NCBI GenBank assembly: GCA_011634665.1
Contig: WAEK01000001.1
Span: forward strand, 1,872,501-1,936,500
Source of the DNA: Mortierella sp. BCC40632
Lineage: Eukaryota; Mortierellomycota; Mortierellomycetes; Mortierellales; Mortierellaceae
Direction: 5' to 3'
DNA: 64,000 bases
Part shown: piece by piece, positions 13,106-26,408 of the stretch
How the letters are laid out: the number at the start of each line of letters is the position of its first letter
Numbering within the stretch: position 1 is the first letter of the stretch
The notes under the pieces: generated by a model
The model's database searches: none
Told to the model about the DNA's origin: nothing
The model's input: the letters and a program-made list of their open reading frames with translations, nothing else
Made by a program: the position numbers and the translations under genes

Positions 13106-15682
13106 AACTGCTACCTGAGCTGCGGTCGCATCCTGTGGATGAGCCGTTGTGCGTAAACTAGATTCCACTGCTCCCTGAAGCGTCTGATGATGCTGGTAAA
13201 TTAAGTTGGCTGCCGCCGCTGCCGCCGCAGATACCGCCTCGTCTGCAGCATCCTGGACACCGTGTCCCAAAGCCGTTCCAGAAGAAGAGACATCTGCACC
13301 GGCGGTACTTGGGACAGAAGACTGTGCTGGAGCGGTTGTCGTTCCATCCACAAGACTAAACCCATGTTGCTCGCGGATCGCACGTGATATTGACTCCGCG
13401 ACAAGAAGAGGACCATTCAGAGCAAGGACATGTTGATGTGGGTCGGTGGTAGAAGTGCCTGCAGTAGGGACGGCCCTTAGAGAATGGACGGCCAATGTCT
13501 GGCCATCATGTGTGGCGTGATCTCCTTGTAGTGATCCAGATCCCGTAGTAAAACTATGGGAAGTGGACGAGGACGCATGGACTGCTGCTGCGGCCACTGC
13601 GGCTGCTGCACTGTTGAGTTCTGCTAAATTCCATGTGGGTGTCCGAGCGCCATCGTTGGATTTGTCCTGACCCAATGAGCCTTGTTGCGGATCTCGAGAT
13701 GCAGAAGGGGTCATATGAGGGGAGGAGACAGAAGATGATCCAGCGGTGGATGCAGAGGTGGCCAGAGGCATATCAGTGTCTTCTCCGTTGGTAAGCTGCA
13801 GTCCGACATTCCGAGCTTTGCTAGCACTCGAAGATGCCGATGAAGACGCACTTGCCCCAGCAGTGATCACTGTCGCCTCTCGAGCATTGTTCTTGAGGAT
13901 TTGACGGGCCGTGTTGGCATATTGGGCATAACATGACTGGAGTAGTTGCTTTACATTTTGCCGCGTTGTCGGATGCAACTAGCGGTTTGATCGATAGCAT
14001 CAAAAAAAAAAAAAAAAGCGACAAGATAAGATAAAGATAGGCAAGATGCAATTTGTTCCGCATCCAAGAGTCTGTTTGTAGGATTGGTTTAAAGGCTGGT
14101 ACCAAAAAAAGATGCGTCTGGACAACTCGCTACTCACCTCATCCAAAAGAGACGACCCAGAGACAAGCATATTCTTGACCGACTTCCAGTCATGTCCATC
14201 GATAATACGCCGCTTGATCCATGCCTTCAGATCCTGAGGCAACCGCTGGGCCTTGATGTCCTCCATGACGTCGGGTATATGGCCCTCATGTTTCCATGAA
14301 TATTCAATCACGACATCATCATCATGAAAGTGTTTCCTCATCTTGATAAAAGCAGTGCAGCCACACTTGATACTCTCTGCTCGCTTGCGTTTCTTTTTGG
14401 CTTCAATGTTGGGATTCTTTCGGTCTCGGTACTGTCCCGCATGATCACATTGGTACTCTCGCGTCCACTCACTGGCTGTTGGTCCCCGTGCAAATGCTTG
14501 AAAAGTAACATATACCGAAGAGTGGGGAGAAGAAGTCAAAGAGAGTAAGGATCAACTCCATCGCCAGAAAAAAGAAACCCTCCTCCATCTTCTCTCCATT
14601 AACCCTTCTCTTGGCCCTACGAAATCCCAGAGGTGAAATTTCATCTGTATCGCCTTACTTTGCTTATCCCTATGGCGATGACGAATCAAATTCCAGCGAC
14701 AATGTATTTTTTCTGCTTGGAGCCATGACTCCCAATCATTCGCTGGCCATCGAATCACGACAGGATTCTTGTGGTATCGATTATTCACATCCTGTCCAGA
14801 GGAGTTGATCAACGGAGGGTTGCTTGATAGGTTGTTACCGCTGCCACTGCTACTGCTACTACCTCCACCAGTGCTGCCAGTATTGGCTCCAGTATTGGCA
14901 CCTGTGTTATTCATGTGGACAGTATGGATGGTGCTACTGTCGCCATTATTGGTACTGCTGACACCTCCGCTACTAAGTAGACCGCCTGCTCCATCTCTGC
15001 TATGAAGGGGAGGCTCCATCACGGCATCCGCTGCAGAGATGGCAATAGGCACTGTAGAGGTGGTAGTTGCACCTGATGAAGATGCAGCCAATACAGCAGT
15101 ACTGGCGGCCACGGCGGCCACAGCCGATGAAATAGCAGAGTCCAGATTCTCCAGTGCAGCGAACGTTGAACTTGCCGTTGACAGTGCACTATGGTGGTCT
15201 CCTCGATCGGAAGGGCTATTGTCTGTAGTGGTTGTGGAAGTAGCGGCGGGTCCAGCGACCTGAACCGAGGTGACAACCATGCTCTCCGTTGTCTCCCCGT
15301 GACTGTCCACCTCCATAGCGTTACTGTCGTTGCCGCCACTACCATTGTCGGTCGCAGCCGTGACGGAGGTTGCGGCAGGGAGTGGCTCCTGTGGCTCTAA
15401 CAGAGCAGCCGCCTGACTTAAGATGAGATGCTTGCTCTCTAATTCCATGGAGGCCACAGGTGCTGATCCGTTAACTTTGTTGGGTTCAGGATCCTGACTT
15501 GGGTGACTAGGCGTTGCATGACCTGAATCTGAGGCCTGATTGTCTAGAGCCGACGATGGGTCATTTCCATCTTGTTGATTTTGCGCCTGTACGGGAGCAG
15601 CCGTCTCCTGCTGCTGGTCCTGGAGCTCTGGTGCTGCTGCGAATGATTGGTCAGATCCTCCATTGGACAAGAGACGGAACAG
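12761..15682 (-). CDS. FAR1/WRKY-GCM-like zinc-finger protein (putative transcription factor, 5' end unresolved)
   Basis: Minus-strand exons end at 12761-13978, 14138-14496 and 14659 to about 15680; both introns keep phase. The frame stays open up to the A51 run (T-run on the coding strand) at 15683-15733, which looks like an intron polypyrimidine tract. A first exon is therefore probably missing; the first in-frame ATG is at 15448. Across the first intron the protein reads WPANDWESWLQAEK, then a zinc-ligand set C-x2-H in YQCDHAG, C-G-C in IKCGCTAF and an H-x-G-H-like end, SWKHEGHIP. This is the FAR1/GCM-WRKY-like fold seen in many fungal proteins related to transposase DNA-binding domains. 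The rest is Ala/Ser/Thr-rich and disordered, with poly-Ala from GCT repeats at 13072-13103, plus a conserved-looking helical C-terminus (DMMREMLKAITKLHKRMEATQQ). A nuclear DNA-binding role is inferred. Confidence 0.72.

Positions 15683-15733
<51 letters not shown>
15683..15733. repeat. Poly(A) run of 51 bases
   Basis: An uninterrupted A51 tract, read as T51 on the strand of the zinc-finger gene. Its position just upstream of clearly coding sequence suggests the polypyrimidine tract of an intron acceptor. The run length in the assembly is unlikely to be exact. Confidence 0.9.
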
Positions 15734-15737
<4 letters not shown>

Positions 15738-16455
15738 TCTCTCGCGCGTCGAGTCGAACGCTTTTTTTCAAATGGTAGGAAGGGAGACAAATGGTTTTTG
15801 TAGAGAGTAGGAGAAACAAGATGCGAGGAAATAGTATTGATTATTTCCTGACGCCCTTAAGATCTTCTGAGGCTTAACAGTCGTGGAAGACCTGAAATCC
15901 CTCCTCCGATTTCCTATGCAAACACTAGCATTTGACTGGCCAACTCTTCTCACTTTCTATATTTCCTTTTTCCTCTTTCCTTTTTTTTCCGCATCCAGAA
16001 TTTGGCGATATTCCCACCTCTTGGCTTCATTTTTTGTTTGGTTTGCGAGGGGGGGGAGGGGTAAGCTTTTCAAGACGATTCGACCCTTTTTACTCCTGAG
16101 AAGACCGATCCAAAAAGATATGTGGGTGTGTCTGCTTTTGAGTGTCTTGGCACAATATATCGAGGCGGCCTCCAGATTGTATCTGAGCCTTGATAGTGGG
16201 CACTCTACTCAGTCGCCAGAGCAGAGAGTTATGATTTGAATGTCGAAAAAATAATTTGATCCGCACTCTTTTGAATGGTCAAAAAGAGAAAAGGGGATGT
16301 GATTAATATAGATTAGAACAATGCCCCCCCTCTCATAAATAGAACGTCTATAATATTTGCTTCATTGCACGTAGCGAAGTGTTGTTCTCAGGCATAATAG
16401 GAAAACGGCCTAGAGCGGATATAATGGACTACTTCTTCTACTCCCTCATAGTTTT
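15734..16455. other. Intergenic region between zinc-finger and INPP4-like genes
   Basis: This AT-richer stretch probably holds the missing 5' exon and promoter of the zinc-finger gene, and the 3' UTR of the phosphatase gene. I could not identify a convincing first exon. Confidence 0.5.
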
Positions 16456-19400
16456 TCAACTCTCAAATAGGCTAGTGGCCATGTGTCGAGGGGGGCGATA
16501 GGCCTCTGGCAAAAACTTAAGCTGTAACTTATTGAACGCAAAACGCCCTCTCTTCGCCGCCATGGGACTCGCCATCGCCCTGGAGGTATAAGGGCTCGCC
16601 ATATAGGTCGGCTCGATATCGACACTCATTCGACCAAACCCCTCCGAAGTAAACCCAGGAGTCGTAGGAGTTTCCTGTTGTGGTGGAATCGAGAGAACAT
16701 CTGTCCCAGAGACTTGTTGGAGAGCCAGGCTTTTCGATCCCAAAAAGAAACGTGTATTGACGGGTTCTGCTGGTGGAAGCTTCTTGGATGACTCCATCGA
16801 TTGGTGCTGTTGCTGTTGCTGTTGTTGAGAAAAGATGGATTGTTGAGACGACCAGGAAATGTTGGTATGATTGGATCCGTTCTCACTCTGAGGCTTACCA
16901 GAGTGAGAATCGGGGCCGCGCCAAGAAGGCTCTTGGCTCAATGAACGCGACTGAGCCTCTGGACCAGTATTCTGCGAGTTGCCAGGCTTGAGGCCAAGTG
17001 CATCCAATCCCAACGAACGAGCTAGTCGCACTGCAAGGTCCGGTTCATCAAAAGCACCCGGGAACGAAGTGTACTGCTCTCCAATCCCTGGGTTTGCCCG
17101 CTGAGCACTCGACGGGTGGTCCGAATCTCGCGAGTAGATCCCAAGAACCTCAGAAGACCGACGTGGGTGAGTTCTTGATCCCTCCCCAGAGTTGGGATCT
17201 ACACTTAGTGAGACCACCGGTGCCAAAACTGGCCCTGTGGCAGATCGAACAAGCTTCAGGGGAGGCGGTGCTGACCTGGAGAGGGCAGGCAGTGATGCAG
17301 GCGCTGAAGGCCCTGGTCCTTCAGACAAGAGAGCTTCGTCTCGATCAATAAGAACACCCTCATCTTCAAGTGCCTCCTCGGGGACCGTTGTGTCTCTACC
17401 ACCAACGCTCCTCTTGTCAATTTCGCCACTCATAGCTGTAGCGCTCTGGACAGCTATATGCGACTTGACTTCACCATCCTGTGTTGAAGAGGGTAGAAGC
17501 GACCGAACTAGTGTCAATGCATCAACCTTGTCCTGGGAAGAACGGACATAGTTCTGGCTGGTTGATATCAAGGCCGTATCCATGGTCCTTTTGGCTTGAG
17601 GATCGATCGTGGGTGCTCCAAATGCCGAGATCCACAAGAGATCCCTTGCGAACTCTCCAAGCTTCAAGTTACGCTCTACATTCTTGATCCGTACTCCAAC
17701 CTCACTTCTCATTGCATCCAACATCGCTTGCCACTCATCAGCTCCTCCTTGGCCTGCTCCGACTTGCAAACCATGACATGCCCGAAGGAGGTTGACTTGA
17801 GAGAGAGTCACAGACATGGAACTGCGGTCTTTTGCGCTCTTGCATGATACAATATGACTTGTCGCCCACAGACAGGAGAGCGGAGAAGAGGAAGAATTAC
17901 TTTGCAAGAATACCTGATCGCCATTTTCTTCATGTCCAATGTTGGCGGTCACAAATGCTGACTGTCGTGATTTTGAAGAGAAGAGAAGTTGCGCCTCGGC
18001 GCTTTGCAGTAACTCCACTGGCACTCGGATTTGCCCAAGCGCTCGTGTAACAGCCTCTGCACATTCTAAGACATCGAGCTTGGATCCCTTGATACCAAAT
18101 AACCTTGCTGTCCCGAACTCGACCATGGATTCTAAGATCCCCGGAGCTCCTGTTGAGGAAGTGATGCTCGCATCTATGTTTGCTATCGAAGATGTGCCAG
18201 AGTTGTCTCTCAAAATGGTTGGTCGTGCAGCAGGTCCGTTATTATCAAGAGACTGATGGGTATTTGGCTCTGCTCGGAGTTCGGGTCGGTCGCCTGTGCC
18301 TAAAATAGACGTCTCCAAGTGCGAATAAAGCTGCTCTACTAGTGGGCCACCATCCCAGACCTCGGGTTTGATAGGCGACACAATATCCCAATCTTTGCTG
18401 ATATTAGACAACAGTGATGCTGATGAGAGGTCACCAAGGTCCCCTCTGGATACATGTGTACTGATATTGACTCGGTTCTTTGGTTTGTCGTATTTGGAGG
18501 TATCCCCTTGCTCATAAATCTTCCTACTTTGCAAAAGCCATGACTGATATCGGTCAACATAGCTTTGCATCTGAAGAAGACCCTCTGTGTTGATCGCCCG
18601 CTGAACGGGTGATTTTCCAGTAAGATTTGAAAGAGCCTGCATCTCGTTGATCCCCTGAGAAAACAAGACTGGATGAATCTTAATCTTGGAAGTTCCAGAC
18701 TTGAGTGTGTCGGGGAGCAAAGAAAACTGGAGGGGATTCAAGCCAAAAGAGAGGATTAATTGACCTCGTCGACCAGAGATTTGCACAGAGTCGCCATTGA
18801 TTTCATCCGCATCCAGCTGGAAAGATTCCTGACCAGGGGCCATGGCATCGGCAGGATCCGTGCTTGGTGATAGTGGTAGCGCATGGAACCCAATAACAAC
18901 CGTCTCACGAATATCCGTTACTGCTTGAATATAATCGAGCAACATCCCAAGCTCATTCCCCTGGGTGGACAGTAGACTTCCTATCTGGACAAGCCATCCA
19001 AGACTAACCAGTTGATCCCAGAATAGATCATTTTGTGCCCTTGCTAAAGGAGAATGCTCAAGCGGGTGTCGGGCTGCTCGCTGACCAGAGTGCCATAGGC
19101 CTGATAATGAGCTTGTACTCGAGCCATTGGATGTAGTTGATCTGAGTGAAGGTCTACGAACAGCTTTGCCCTTTCCTGAGTGTCTACTTGAACTCATCTT
19201 TCTTCCTCTTGGTGAATGACTTGATGTGCCTTCAGCATTTTCTCCTTCCTCATTGATATGGTCCATTTTTCTGCCTCTATGCTGATTATGTACACCATAG
19301 TGGCCGTCCCGAGCAGAAGCCCTTTCCTGATCTTCTTGAAGAGCAAGCGCCATATTAGTCCACCAGTCTTCGAGTAGAGCTGCGAAAGCAGTTGTGAATG

Positions 19401-22103
19401 TGGCCATTGCTTGAGATAAGCAACACTCGCGTGTTCTCTTTGTCAAGACCCAGTCCCCGCTCGCGACCATGGTTGCATCGGTGATTAAACACTCGTACTG
19501 AACAGCTACCGCAATAAAGCTATGCAGGTCTTGCGAACAGTTGACTACCTCTTTGATCGAGTGTCTGACGCGATCCAGGAGTTCCCGCGGGAATACGCCC
19601 TCGTGATGCGAACCGTCGTTCAACGAATCTTCAGCTTGTCTCAATCTAGTCAGTAGGCTCTCAATCTCCCTGCAGACAAACGACATGTTGTTTTCAATCG
19701 ATGTGGAAGACAGGAATTCCTGTAGAGTAAATGCTCCAAGGGAGATGATCTCGTCATTCAGGAACTGGATCTCCTTGACGAGTGCATGGATCCGTTGATA
19801 ATTCATATCCTCTGAAGCAGAGGCGCTGACCATGGATGCAAACTCTGTAGCACTGCCGGAAAGAACGTCCTGAAGTGCTTTTAAATCCCGAAGGATGTTG
19901 CTTCCACGATCCTCTTTGTCCCAAAATGCGCCTAAGGATGGCTCTTTTGCGATAGATTGCAGATTTGAACCTCGTGAGAATCCTGCTCCATGTGCGGCTG
20001 CTGCCCCAACAGTAGTAGACTGATAGTTCGTTTCTTATGGGATAAAAAATCGTAGGTAAGAATCACTAAACTGGTCCACAATCAGTTACATTCGGTCTTT
20101 CTGAAATACGCCAATTGTCAAAGTGATTCAGGTCGACTTACGATACCCCTCATCATGCACGAGAAATTCTTGCATGCAACAGTTGAGTGGGATCCACTGA
20201 AGCGCCTCCTCCTTCTTTTCTTGACTTCGACGAAACGGTCCTTGTCCAGTCTCCATGTTCCCTCTCAATTTCTGCTCAACCTTTTGAATCATGTTTTCGT
20301 AATAGATGGCAATATTGCGATGGGCGCTTATCTGCTGGCGAAGCAGCATTTGAAGCTGAGAATCTTCATGACTCAGACCAGACTGACGAGCCTTTGCAGA
20401 GACGAGCGATGGACCCTTTGCAGAGGGCGAGAGTGGTGAGGTTGATGCTGATCCTGATCCAAGAGCCGCTCCTCTTCTCAAGGTCTCTATGAAACTAAGT
20501 CCTCGTGTCTTTGGAGGCCGATGGTCGAGCGGTAGGACTTGGATAAGATCCGAAAGTGGGACCTCGAGTTCTTTCTCCAGTGTCTGAATAACCCTGTCCT
20601 CGTCCTCAGCCAAGAGACGAAGCAGCTTTAGTGGAACCGAGAAGGCAAAAGGCGATTCATAGAGATGCTCCCGACCATAGATCACTGTCCCTCTATCTGT
20701 GAATCCAAAATATGTCTGCGAGAACTTTGGGCCAACTCTTCTAAGTTCCGCACTTTGTTTTGGGCGAGGTATTTTTGGTAATGTCTAATGATAGTAATTT
20801 TGGACAGAAGTTTTCCTTTTGAATTCAGTCATCGCTGGGTGCCTTTTTTCCCCCCTCTCTTTCAGAACAAAAAATACCAAAAGCCCATCTGACGGGATTG
20901 CATACCTCTTCAACTGTAACAGAAAGCGTTGCCACTGTGTGTTTGCTTCTCCTTGTCCCTGTCTCTGGAAGCAGAGAGATTTCCATCAGAGGAACATTCA
21001 AAGTCGACGAGGCAAGGCCCACTGCGCACGGGTCATGAAGTGTGTGACTATCCGATGGGTCACTTCCTCGGACACTCTCCGGATGAAGCGGAGAGTTCAG
21101 TGTGGGCAAGGATGTTTCTGTGGGGATAAAGTGCTCGATCGCAACCGAGGTCTCTGCCCAGGGGAGAAGACCTTCCAAGGACGGAAACGCATGCAGTAAC
21201 TTTGAGCTGATATTGGGAGGCGGTACAAAGAGGAGCGTGAATCCGATGACCTGATAACTTTCTTGAATCTGGAGCTGAAGCACCTTTACAAAGTGGCCTT
21301 CCACTCGCCCCTATTCGAAGAAAAAAAAAATTGTTTTGTTGGTGGGCCATGCACGCGCAACAACACACGAGCAAACCAAGGAGCAAACTGTGAGATGATC
21401 TCGTCTCTCACCCGCACTCTATCTCTCTCTCCACAGAAGAGGATTTCTTCGGACAAGCAAAAAAAAGGGCCCTCACCTTCCCCAAAGCTATGAGCTCTGT
21501 TCGACTCTGCTCCTCCCACACTTCATGGCCATCGGAATGCCTGACCAAGGCTGTCAGGACTAGAACCATCCGTACACTTCCTCTGACAAGCTTGTCATAA
21601 TGCTGCTCCGGATCAATGGTGATCGACACTCGGAGCTGGACGGGCGAGTGTGCCGGAGACATGGCTACTAAACTCGGCGCCACTAAACTGGTGAGCGATG
21701 GCCCATCCAGGTCTGCCATGACAGGGGCTGACGACGAACTCGACGAGTTTGCGCTAGCGACAGGGTGATGTGGATGGTCAAGGTTTGGCTGTCGACTCTC
21801 CGACCCTGTCGGGTCCTCAAAGGAACTGTGGAATCCAAGGCCATGCGTACGGGATACCGACTCTTGTGTCGACCTGCCCTTGCCTTTGTTGAACGCTGTT
21901 GTCCTGAGTTTGGTAGTCCCTGACTCTGTGCTGGTCAAAAAGTCATGTTCCGTGCCTGTAGAGCCCGGTCCAGTCAGGTGTGGCGAGAGCGGACTAGGGT
22001 CACGAAAGACGACAGGCGCGAGTGCGGAAGGACTTTTGAGCTGGATTCGAAATGGTGTCTGGCTGGACTTAGAGGACGAGGACGAGGACGAGGCGCTGTT
22101 CAT
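16456..22103 (-). CDS. INPP4-like inositol polyphosphate 4-phosphatase
   Basis: Four minus-strand exons (22103-21477, 21310-20906, 20784-20142, 20033-16456) join in phase to 1750 residues, well above the roughly 920-980 of animal INPP4. The diagnostic element is the CX5R active site at about residue 1289, in VSCKSAKDRSSMSVTLSQ, almost the CKSAKDRT motif unique to INPP4 enzymes, with Ser replacing the final Thr. Other family-like blocks are QWIPLNCCMQEFLVHDEG before the third intron, INEMQALSNL, and a C-terminal FLPEAYRPP. The N-terminal RVSITIDPEQHYDKLVRG region could be a divergent C2 domain. Extra length comes from disordered Ser/Pro-rich inserts, including poly-Q at about 16805-16830. INPP4 removes the 4-phosphate of PI(3,4)P2 on endosomes. 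Activity here is inferred. The last acceptor is CATAAG, chosen because it alone keeps the phase. Confidence 0.85.
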
Positions 22104-22360
22104 CGCAATATCGATGGAGAAAGAAAAAAAAAGCGCAACGCTCTGATCAAGACGACAATGAATTCTGAATGAACAGGAAAAGAAAAAAAAAGGAATGGGA
22201 AAAAGTGGTCTAGAGCTGGATGGAAAAGAAAAAAAAAAAAAAAGCTGTTGATAACTTTTTTTTCCCCTTCACGACACATTCATACACCACTTCTACACCC
22301 CTTGCGAATATGCACGTCGAACCACGCACGCGCGTTCATTCTCCATTCTTTCTTTCTTTT
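22104..22360. other. Short intergenic region, INPP4-like promoter
   Basis: This 257-bp stretch lies between the phosphatase start codon and the forkhead stop codon. It contains A-rich tracts at 22178-22192 and 22226-22243. No TATA box or gene is evident. Confidence 0.6.
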
Positions 22361-25071
22361 TTATTTCATAGGCGCTCCGCCGTTGGAAGAGACTGCATCT
22401 GTATCAGTCGGTATCGAAGAGTCTGTCACTGGCTGGGGTGACTCTTCTAATGGTTGGTCTTTAGTCGATGGCGCGCTTCCACCAGCTTGTTGGGCCTGCG
22501 CGGCTGCGACGAGTTGGGCTATTGGGGAGTGCTGGGTAGACGATGCTGGAGAGCCCTCCGATCCTGGTGTTGGAGATATTGTCGGGCAGGTGCTTTCAGT
22601 GAGATCAGCTGTCCCTGTCTGAGAGACGGTGGTGGACGGCGGAGGCTGCTGAGAGCTAGTGGTAGGTGAAGAACCGGCCATTGGGGGCGTTGCTGGAGCA
22701 GATCCAGGGCTGGGTATAGCAAGGGCTGGGGTGGCGGAGGAGGGAGTGGTCGCTGCAGCAGTAGCTTGTGTAGACGGTGCAGCTGCAAGAGGAGTGACCG
22801 ACGCGTTGGTCCCTGGTACCACAGCTGGCAATGGTTCCTGAGTCAAGGACGAGACCGGAGCCGCAGGTGCATCCGCTGTAGGTGCCTCGAGCTTGAGAGG
22901 AGTAGGCGGTGGCTGTGATGGAGCCTCGGTCGTCGCTGTTGGGCCCACGACACCGCTAGCACTAGGTTGTCCCTGTTGTTGTTGAGATTGTTGAGGTTGT
23001 TGAGGTTGTTGAGGTTGTTGAGGTTGTTGTGGTTGTTGAGGTTGTTGTGGTTGTTGCGGCTGCGGTTGTGGTTGTTGCGGTTGTTGCGGTTGTTGCGGTT
23101 GTTGCGGTTGTTGTGGTTGTTGCGGTTGTTGCGGCTGTTGCTGCTGCTGCTGCTGCTGTAGCTGTTGTTGTTGTTGGAGATGGGCTGCAAGTGCTCTAGC
23201 TGTAATGGGAAGTGACGCCGCAAGACCGCCTGGAATACCACTAGCATTGGCTGCAGCAATCAATGCAGATGCAAGGGCGCTTTGGTTTCCTTCCCTTGCT
23301 GCAGTGGTGATAGTTTGGGTGAGGACTGCAAGTTGCTCGGCAGAAAGTCCTGGCACGCCTTGCAATGGCCCAGGCGTCGTGTTCTGAGGAGTGGTAGCTG
23401 TTGTTGGTTGAGTAGGACTGGTCAACGATGCTTGTTGGCCTGATGGCTGCTGTGTTTCAGGTGCAGTTGTTCCAGTAGCAGCTCCGGCAGCCGTAGTTGC
23501 CGGTGTTGACGATGAGGTTGTTGTAGATAGCGCTTGAGCTGGTGTATTGTTGGCGGGGGGCTGGCTTTGTTGAGTTTGTGTCTGCGAACTTGGCAGGGTC
23601 TCTTGAGATTGAGTTGCATCTGACCCAGTATTGGCTCGTTTCCTTGGTCTCTCAGAAGGGTCCTGAGGAGTCTCGGAATCGGACCTTGGTCGCGAACTCG
23701 TAGGCTTGGAGGAACCAGCCCTCCTGCTCCGTCTATAGACACCATTTGCAAACTGACTTTCGCAGCTTTGGTCAATAGTCCAGAAAGCACCCTTGCCAGG
23801 CTCACTATCAGACCTAGGGACCTTGACAAACGCCTTGTTCAGGGACAAATTGTGGCGAATAGAGTTCTAAGAGTAAGGACGATCGAAATGCTATTATGTT
23901 AGCCAATACCCGCTTGACCCAACTTGATCATGCAGCACAGAGTTGGAAGGGGGCAGAAAAGGAGAGAGAAAAAGAAGAAAGTAACCATGATAGCGAGAGA
24001 ATCCAGACCTACCTGCCATCCATTTTGGGCCATCTGATAATAAGGATAGTGATTTGTGATAAAGTTATAGATCCCATTAAGAGTCAGCTTCTTGGACGGG
24101 GTTGAGTTGATAGCCTGAGCAATCAAGGACGCATAAGAATAGGGCGGCTTGGTGTCCTTGGAATACTCTGCGGAATCAGGCTGCTCCTCAGTTGCATTAG
24201 TGGACTCGGAGGCAGCAGTACCATTGCCAGCTGGCACGTTGCTAGAGCTGCCTGACTCTGTTGGCTGGCCAAGATTGGATGCTGTCGATGTCACAGCAGG
24301 TTGAGTCGAGGTAGCTCCTGTATTTGTAGCCTGTGAAGCTTCCTCTGATTCCAGCTTGGGCAAAAGAAACGAAAATGAGACTTCGCCGAACTGAATTTTC
24401 GTCCGGTTCTCAAGAGGGACTGTAACACCCTTTTCGACGAACTGTTCGTTGATGAACGCGCCGTTTTTACCGAGAACCATCATCTCGAATCGCTGTGTCG
24501 TAAAATTATAAAAAAGTCGCGCATGTTGACGCGAGATGGCTTTTGTTGGCCCAAGATGAATATCGACATGGTCTGAAGAGCTTGCTTTGCGTCCAAACGT
24601 CACTTGCAGGGTCCTATGCGTTCCATTCAAAGATCGGTTCAGAACTGCTTTCGCCCTTCCTCGGCTCTATCGCAACGAAAGGGGGAGACAAAGAAATCCC
24701 TGTATACTTGTGGAGACACGAACGGACCTTATGTAATAGCAAAAGGAGTCGCCCTCCAGTTTTGCATACGCCTGGACAGGGTCTGTCGAGTCACCTAGGG
24801 GTGCTTCTACATTGGTGTTGGAGGTCTGGGAATAGCTGATGTTGGAGTAGGCATTGGCCACATCCCCTGAGGCCAACGGAGTTTGTGGTCGGTCCTGAGG
24901 CGATTGATGTAAAAATGGATGTTGGGATTGGGGAAGAGCCTGAGTATTGAACTTGTCGGCTAGTAACTCGGCTGCAATGGTCGTTTCATCAGTCATGCTG
25001 GCTTTGTCGTCTGCTGCTGCTGCTGTCAAACAAGAAACGTCCTTCGTGCTTTGGATAGCACCTATCATCAT
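22361..25071 (-). CDS. Forkhead transcription factor with FHA domain
   Basis: Three minus-strand exons (25071-24728, 24613-24013, 23866-22361) encode 816 residues. An FHA domain occupies about residues 100-190: [23 protein letters not shown] across the first splice junction confirms the intron, followed by [12 protein letters not shown] and GKNGAFIN, the phosphothreonine-binding SxxH and N motifs. The winged-helix domain spans about 267-350: [14 protein letters not shown], then [22 protein letters not shown] with helix 3 split by the second intron, which also confirms it. FHA plus forkhead is the architecture of fungal Fkh1/Fkh2/Fhl1 regulators of cell-cycle or ribosomal-protein genes. The C-terminal 430 residues are low-complexity Ser/Thr/Gln/Pro, with about 17 PQQ-type units at 22975-23165. 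The start is the first of two consecutive ATGs; an earlier exon cannot be ruled out. Confidence 0.9.
22975..23180 (-). repeat. (CAACAACCN)-type repeat coding PQQ tract in forkhead gene
   Basis: A 9-bp-periodic repeat, TTGTTGAGG/TTGTTGCGG on the + strand, encodes an alternating Gln-Gln-Pro tract flanked by pure Gln runs. It lies in the disordered C-terminal region of the forkhead protein. Confidence 0.9.
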
Positions 25072-26336
25072 CTGGGATGAGGCGTTGAAGGTCACAGTGA
25101 GTGGGGAGGTTGGTAGGACTGGTTCCTAAGGAACCAATGAGCCACATTTCAAAATATGTTACACGTGAGTTCAGGTCTGACTTTCTCTCGTCCTCCTTTC
25201 GCCCCAAAAACGAGACAATCCCCAATCCCTCTCAGCCTGAGCTTGTTTGGTTAGAGTCACGCCTCCTCCGTTGCCTCCTCTCAGTCCCACTCCAACTGGA
25301 GCCTAGCTCATGAATAGACTGACTTGCCACAAGCAGATCCTGCACCATCAGACTGCCCTTGTGGGATATTAGTCCGGCCTGCCGTTTGAGCTTATATTCC
25401 TGCAGTTTGCACTGGCCACCCTGTGGTACCTGCGCTGGATGTATGTGCGGAGACAAAAAAAAAAAAAAAAAAAAAAAAAAAATAGAGAAAGGAGCAAAGG
25501 TGGAGTGGATGGACAAGGCGGTAGGGCGATAGCTGGTCCAAAGTCGCGTCCTGCGGAGACTTTTGTCTGTGCGAGGAGGTGGTAGAGATGGAGCAAGGAA
25601 GCTCGTTGCATGCATCGACGTCTTTCTTGGCTGGCGCCCCTTGCCCCTCTTGTCTCTCCTCGTTAGTGGCGCATCATCCTGCAGAACTTGAGACGTCCTC
25701 CGTATGAGTTGACGCGATTGATGTCATGGAGAAAAAAAGAAGTTTGGTCTGGCACTTTTCTTGAGCTCTTGCGTGCTCTTCTCGCTCCCGCTCTTGAGAA
25801 GGGAAAACAAGGGGCCACGAAAGTTGTGAAAAAGGTACATGCAGGTGTTTGTTGACGAACAAGGCGAGGTGCGCGAGCTTGTGGAGTTTGCAGGCGGATG
25901 CATGCGAAGCAGAGAGGCGTGTTCATCGCGAGGGGAGAAGCGAGCCAGTGGGGTCGCGTCTGTCTCCTGGATAGCTGGAGTGGCCATCTCTGGACATCTT
26001 CACTTCTCCCACGTATCCACGCACCGCACCCACGCACCGCACTCTATGCATCCTCGCATCGACGCACGCACGCATGCTTCTCGGCCGTCCTCCTGCGGGT
26101 CGCTAGGTCCTAGGGGCCGGGAGGGGGTAGTTGGTTGGTTGGCATGAGTGCATGTCTTGGCCGCGGAACAAGCCATGGCGGCGCGACAGGACAAGGCCGC
26201 AAGCAGAGTGAGAGATATAGCCGATGGTGGCCAGAGAGAGGTTAGGTTGTGTAGGAAGAGAGAAAAGAGGATATCATGGAAAAAAAGGATGGCGGCTTGG
26301 CTGTCGGTGTGTCGCTCTCGCTCTTCTCTCTCTCTT

Positions 26337-26372
<36 letters not shown>

Positions 26373-26373
26373 A

Positions 26374-26408
<35 letters not shown>

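Noticed and set aside
22967..23161. Leu-rich + strand open frame
   Set aside because: It is the reverse complement of the Gln/Pro repeat in the forkhead gene.
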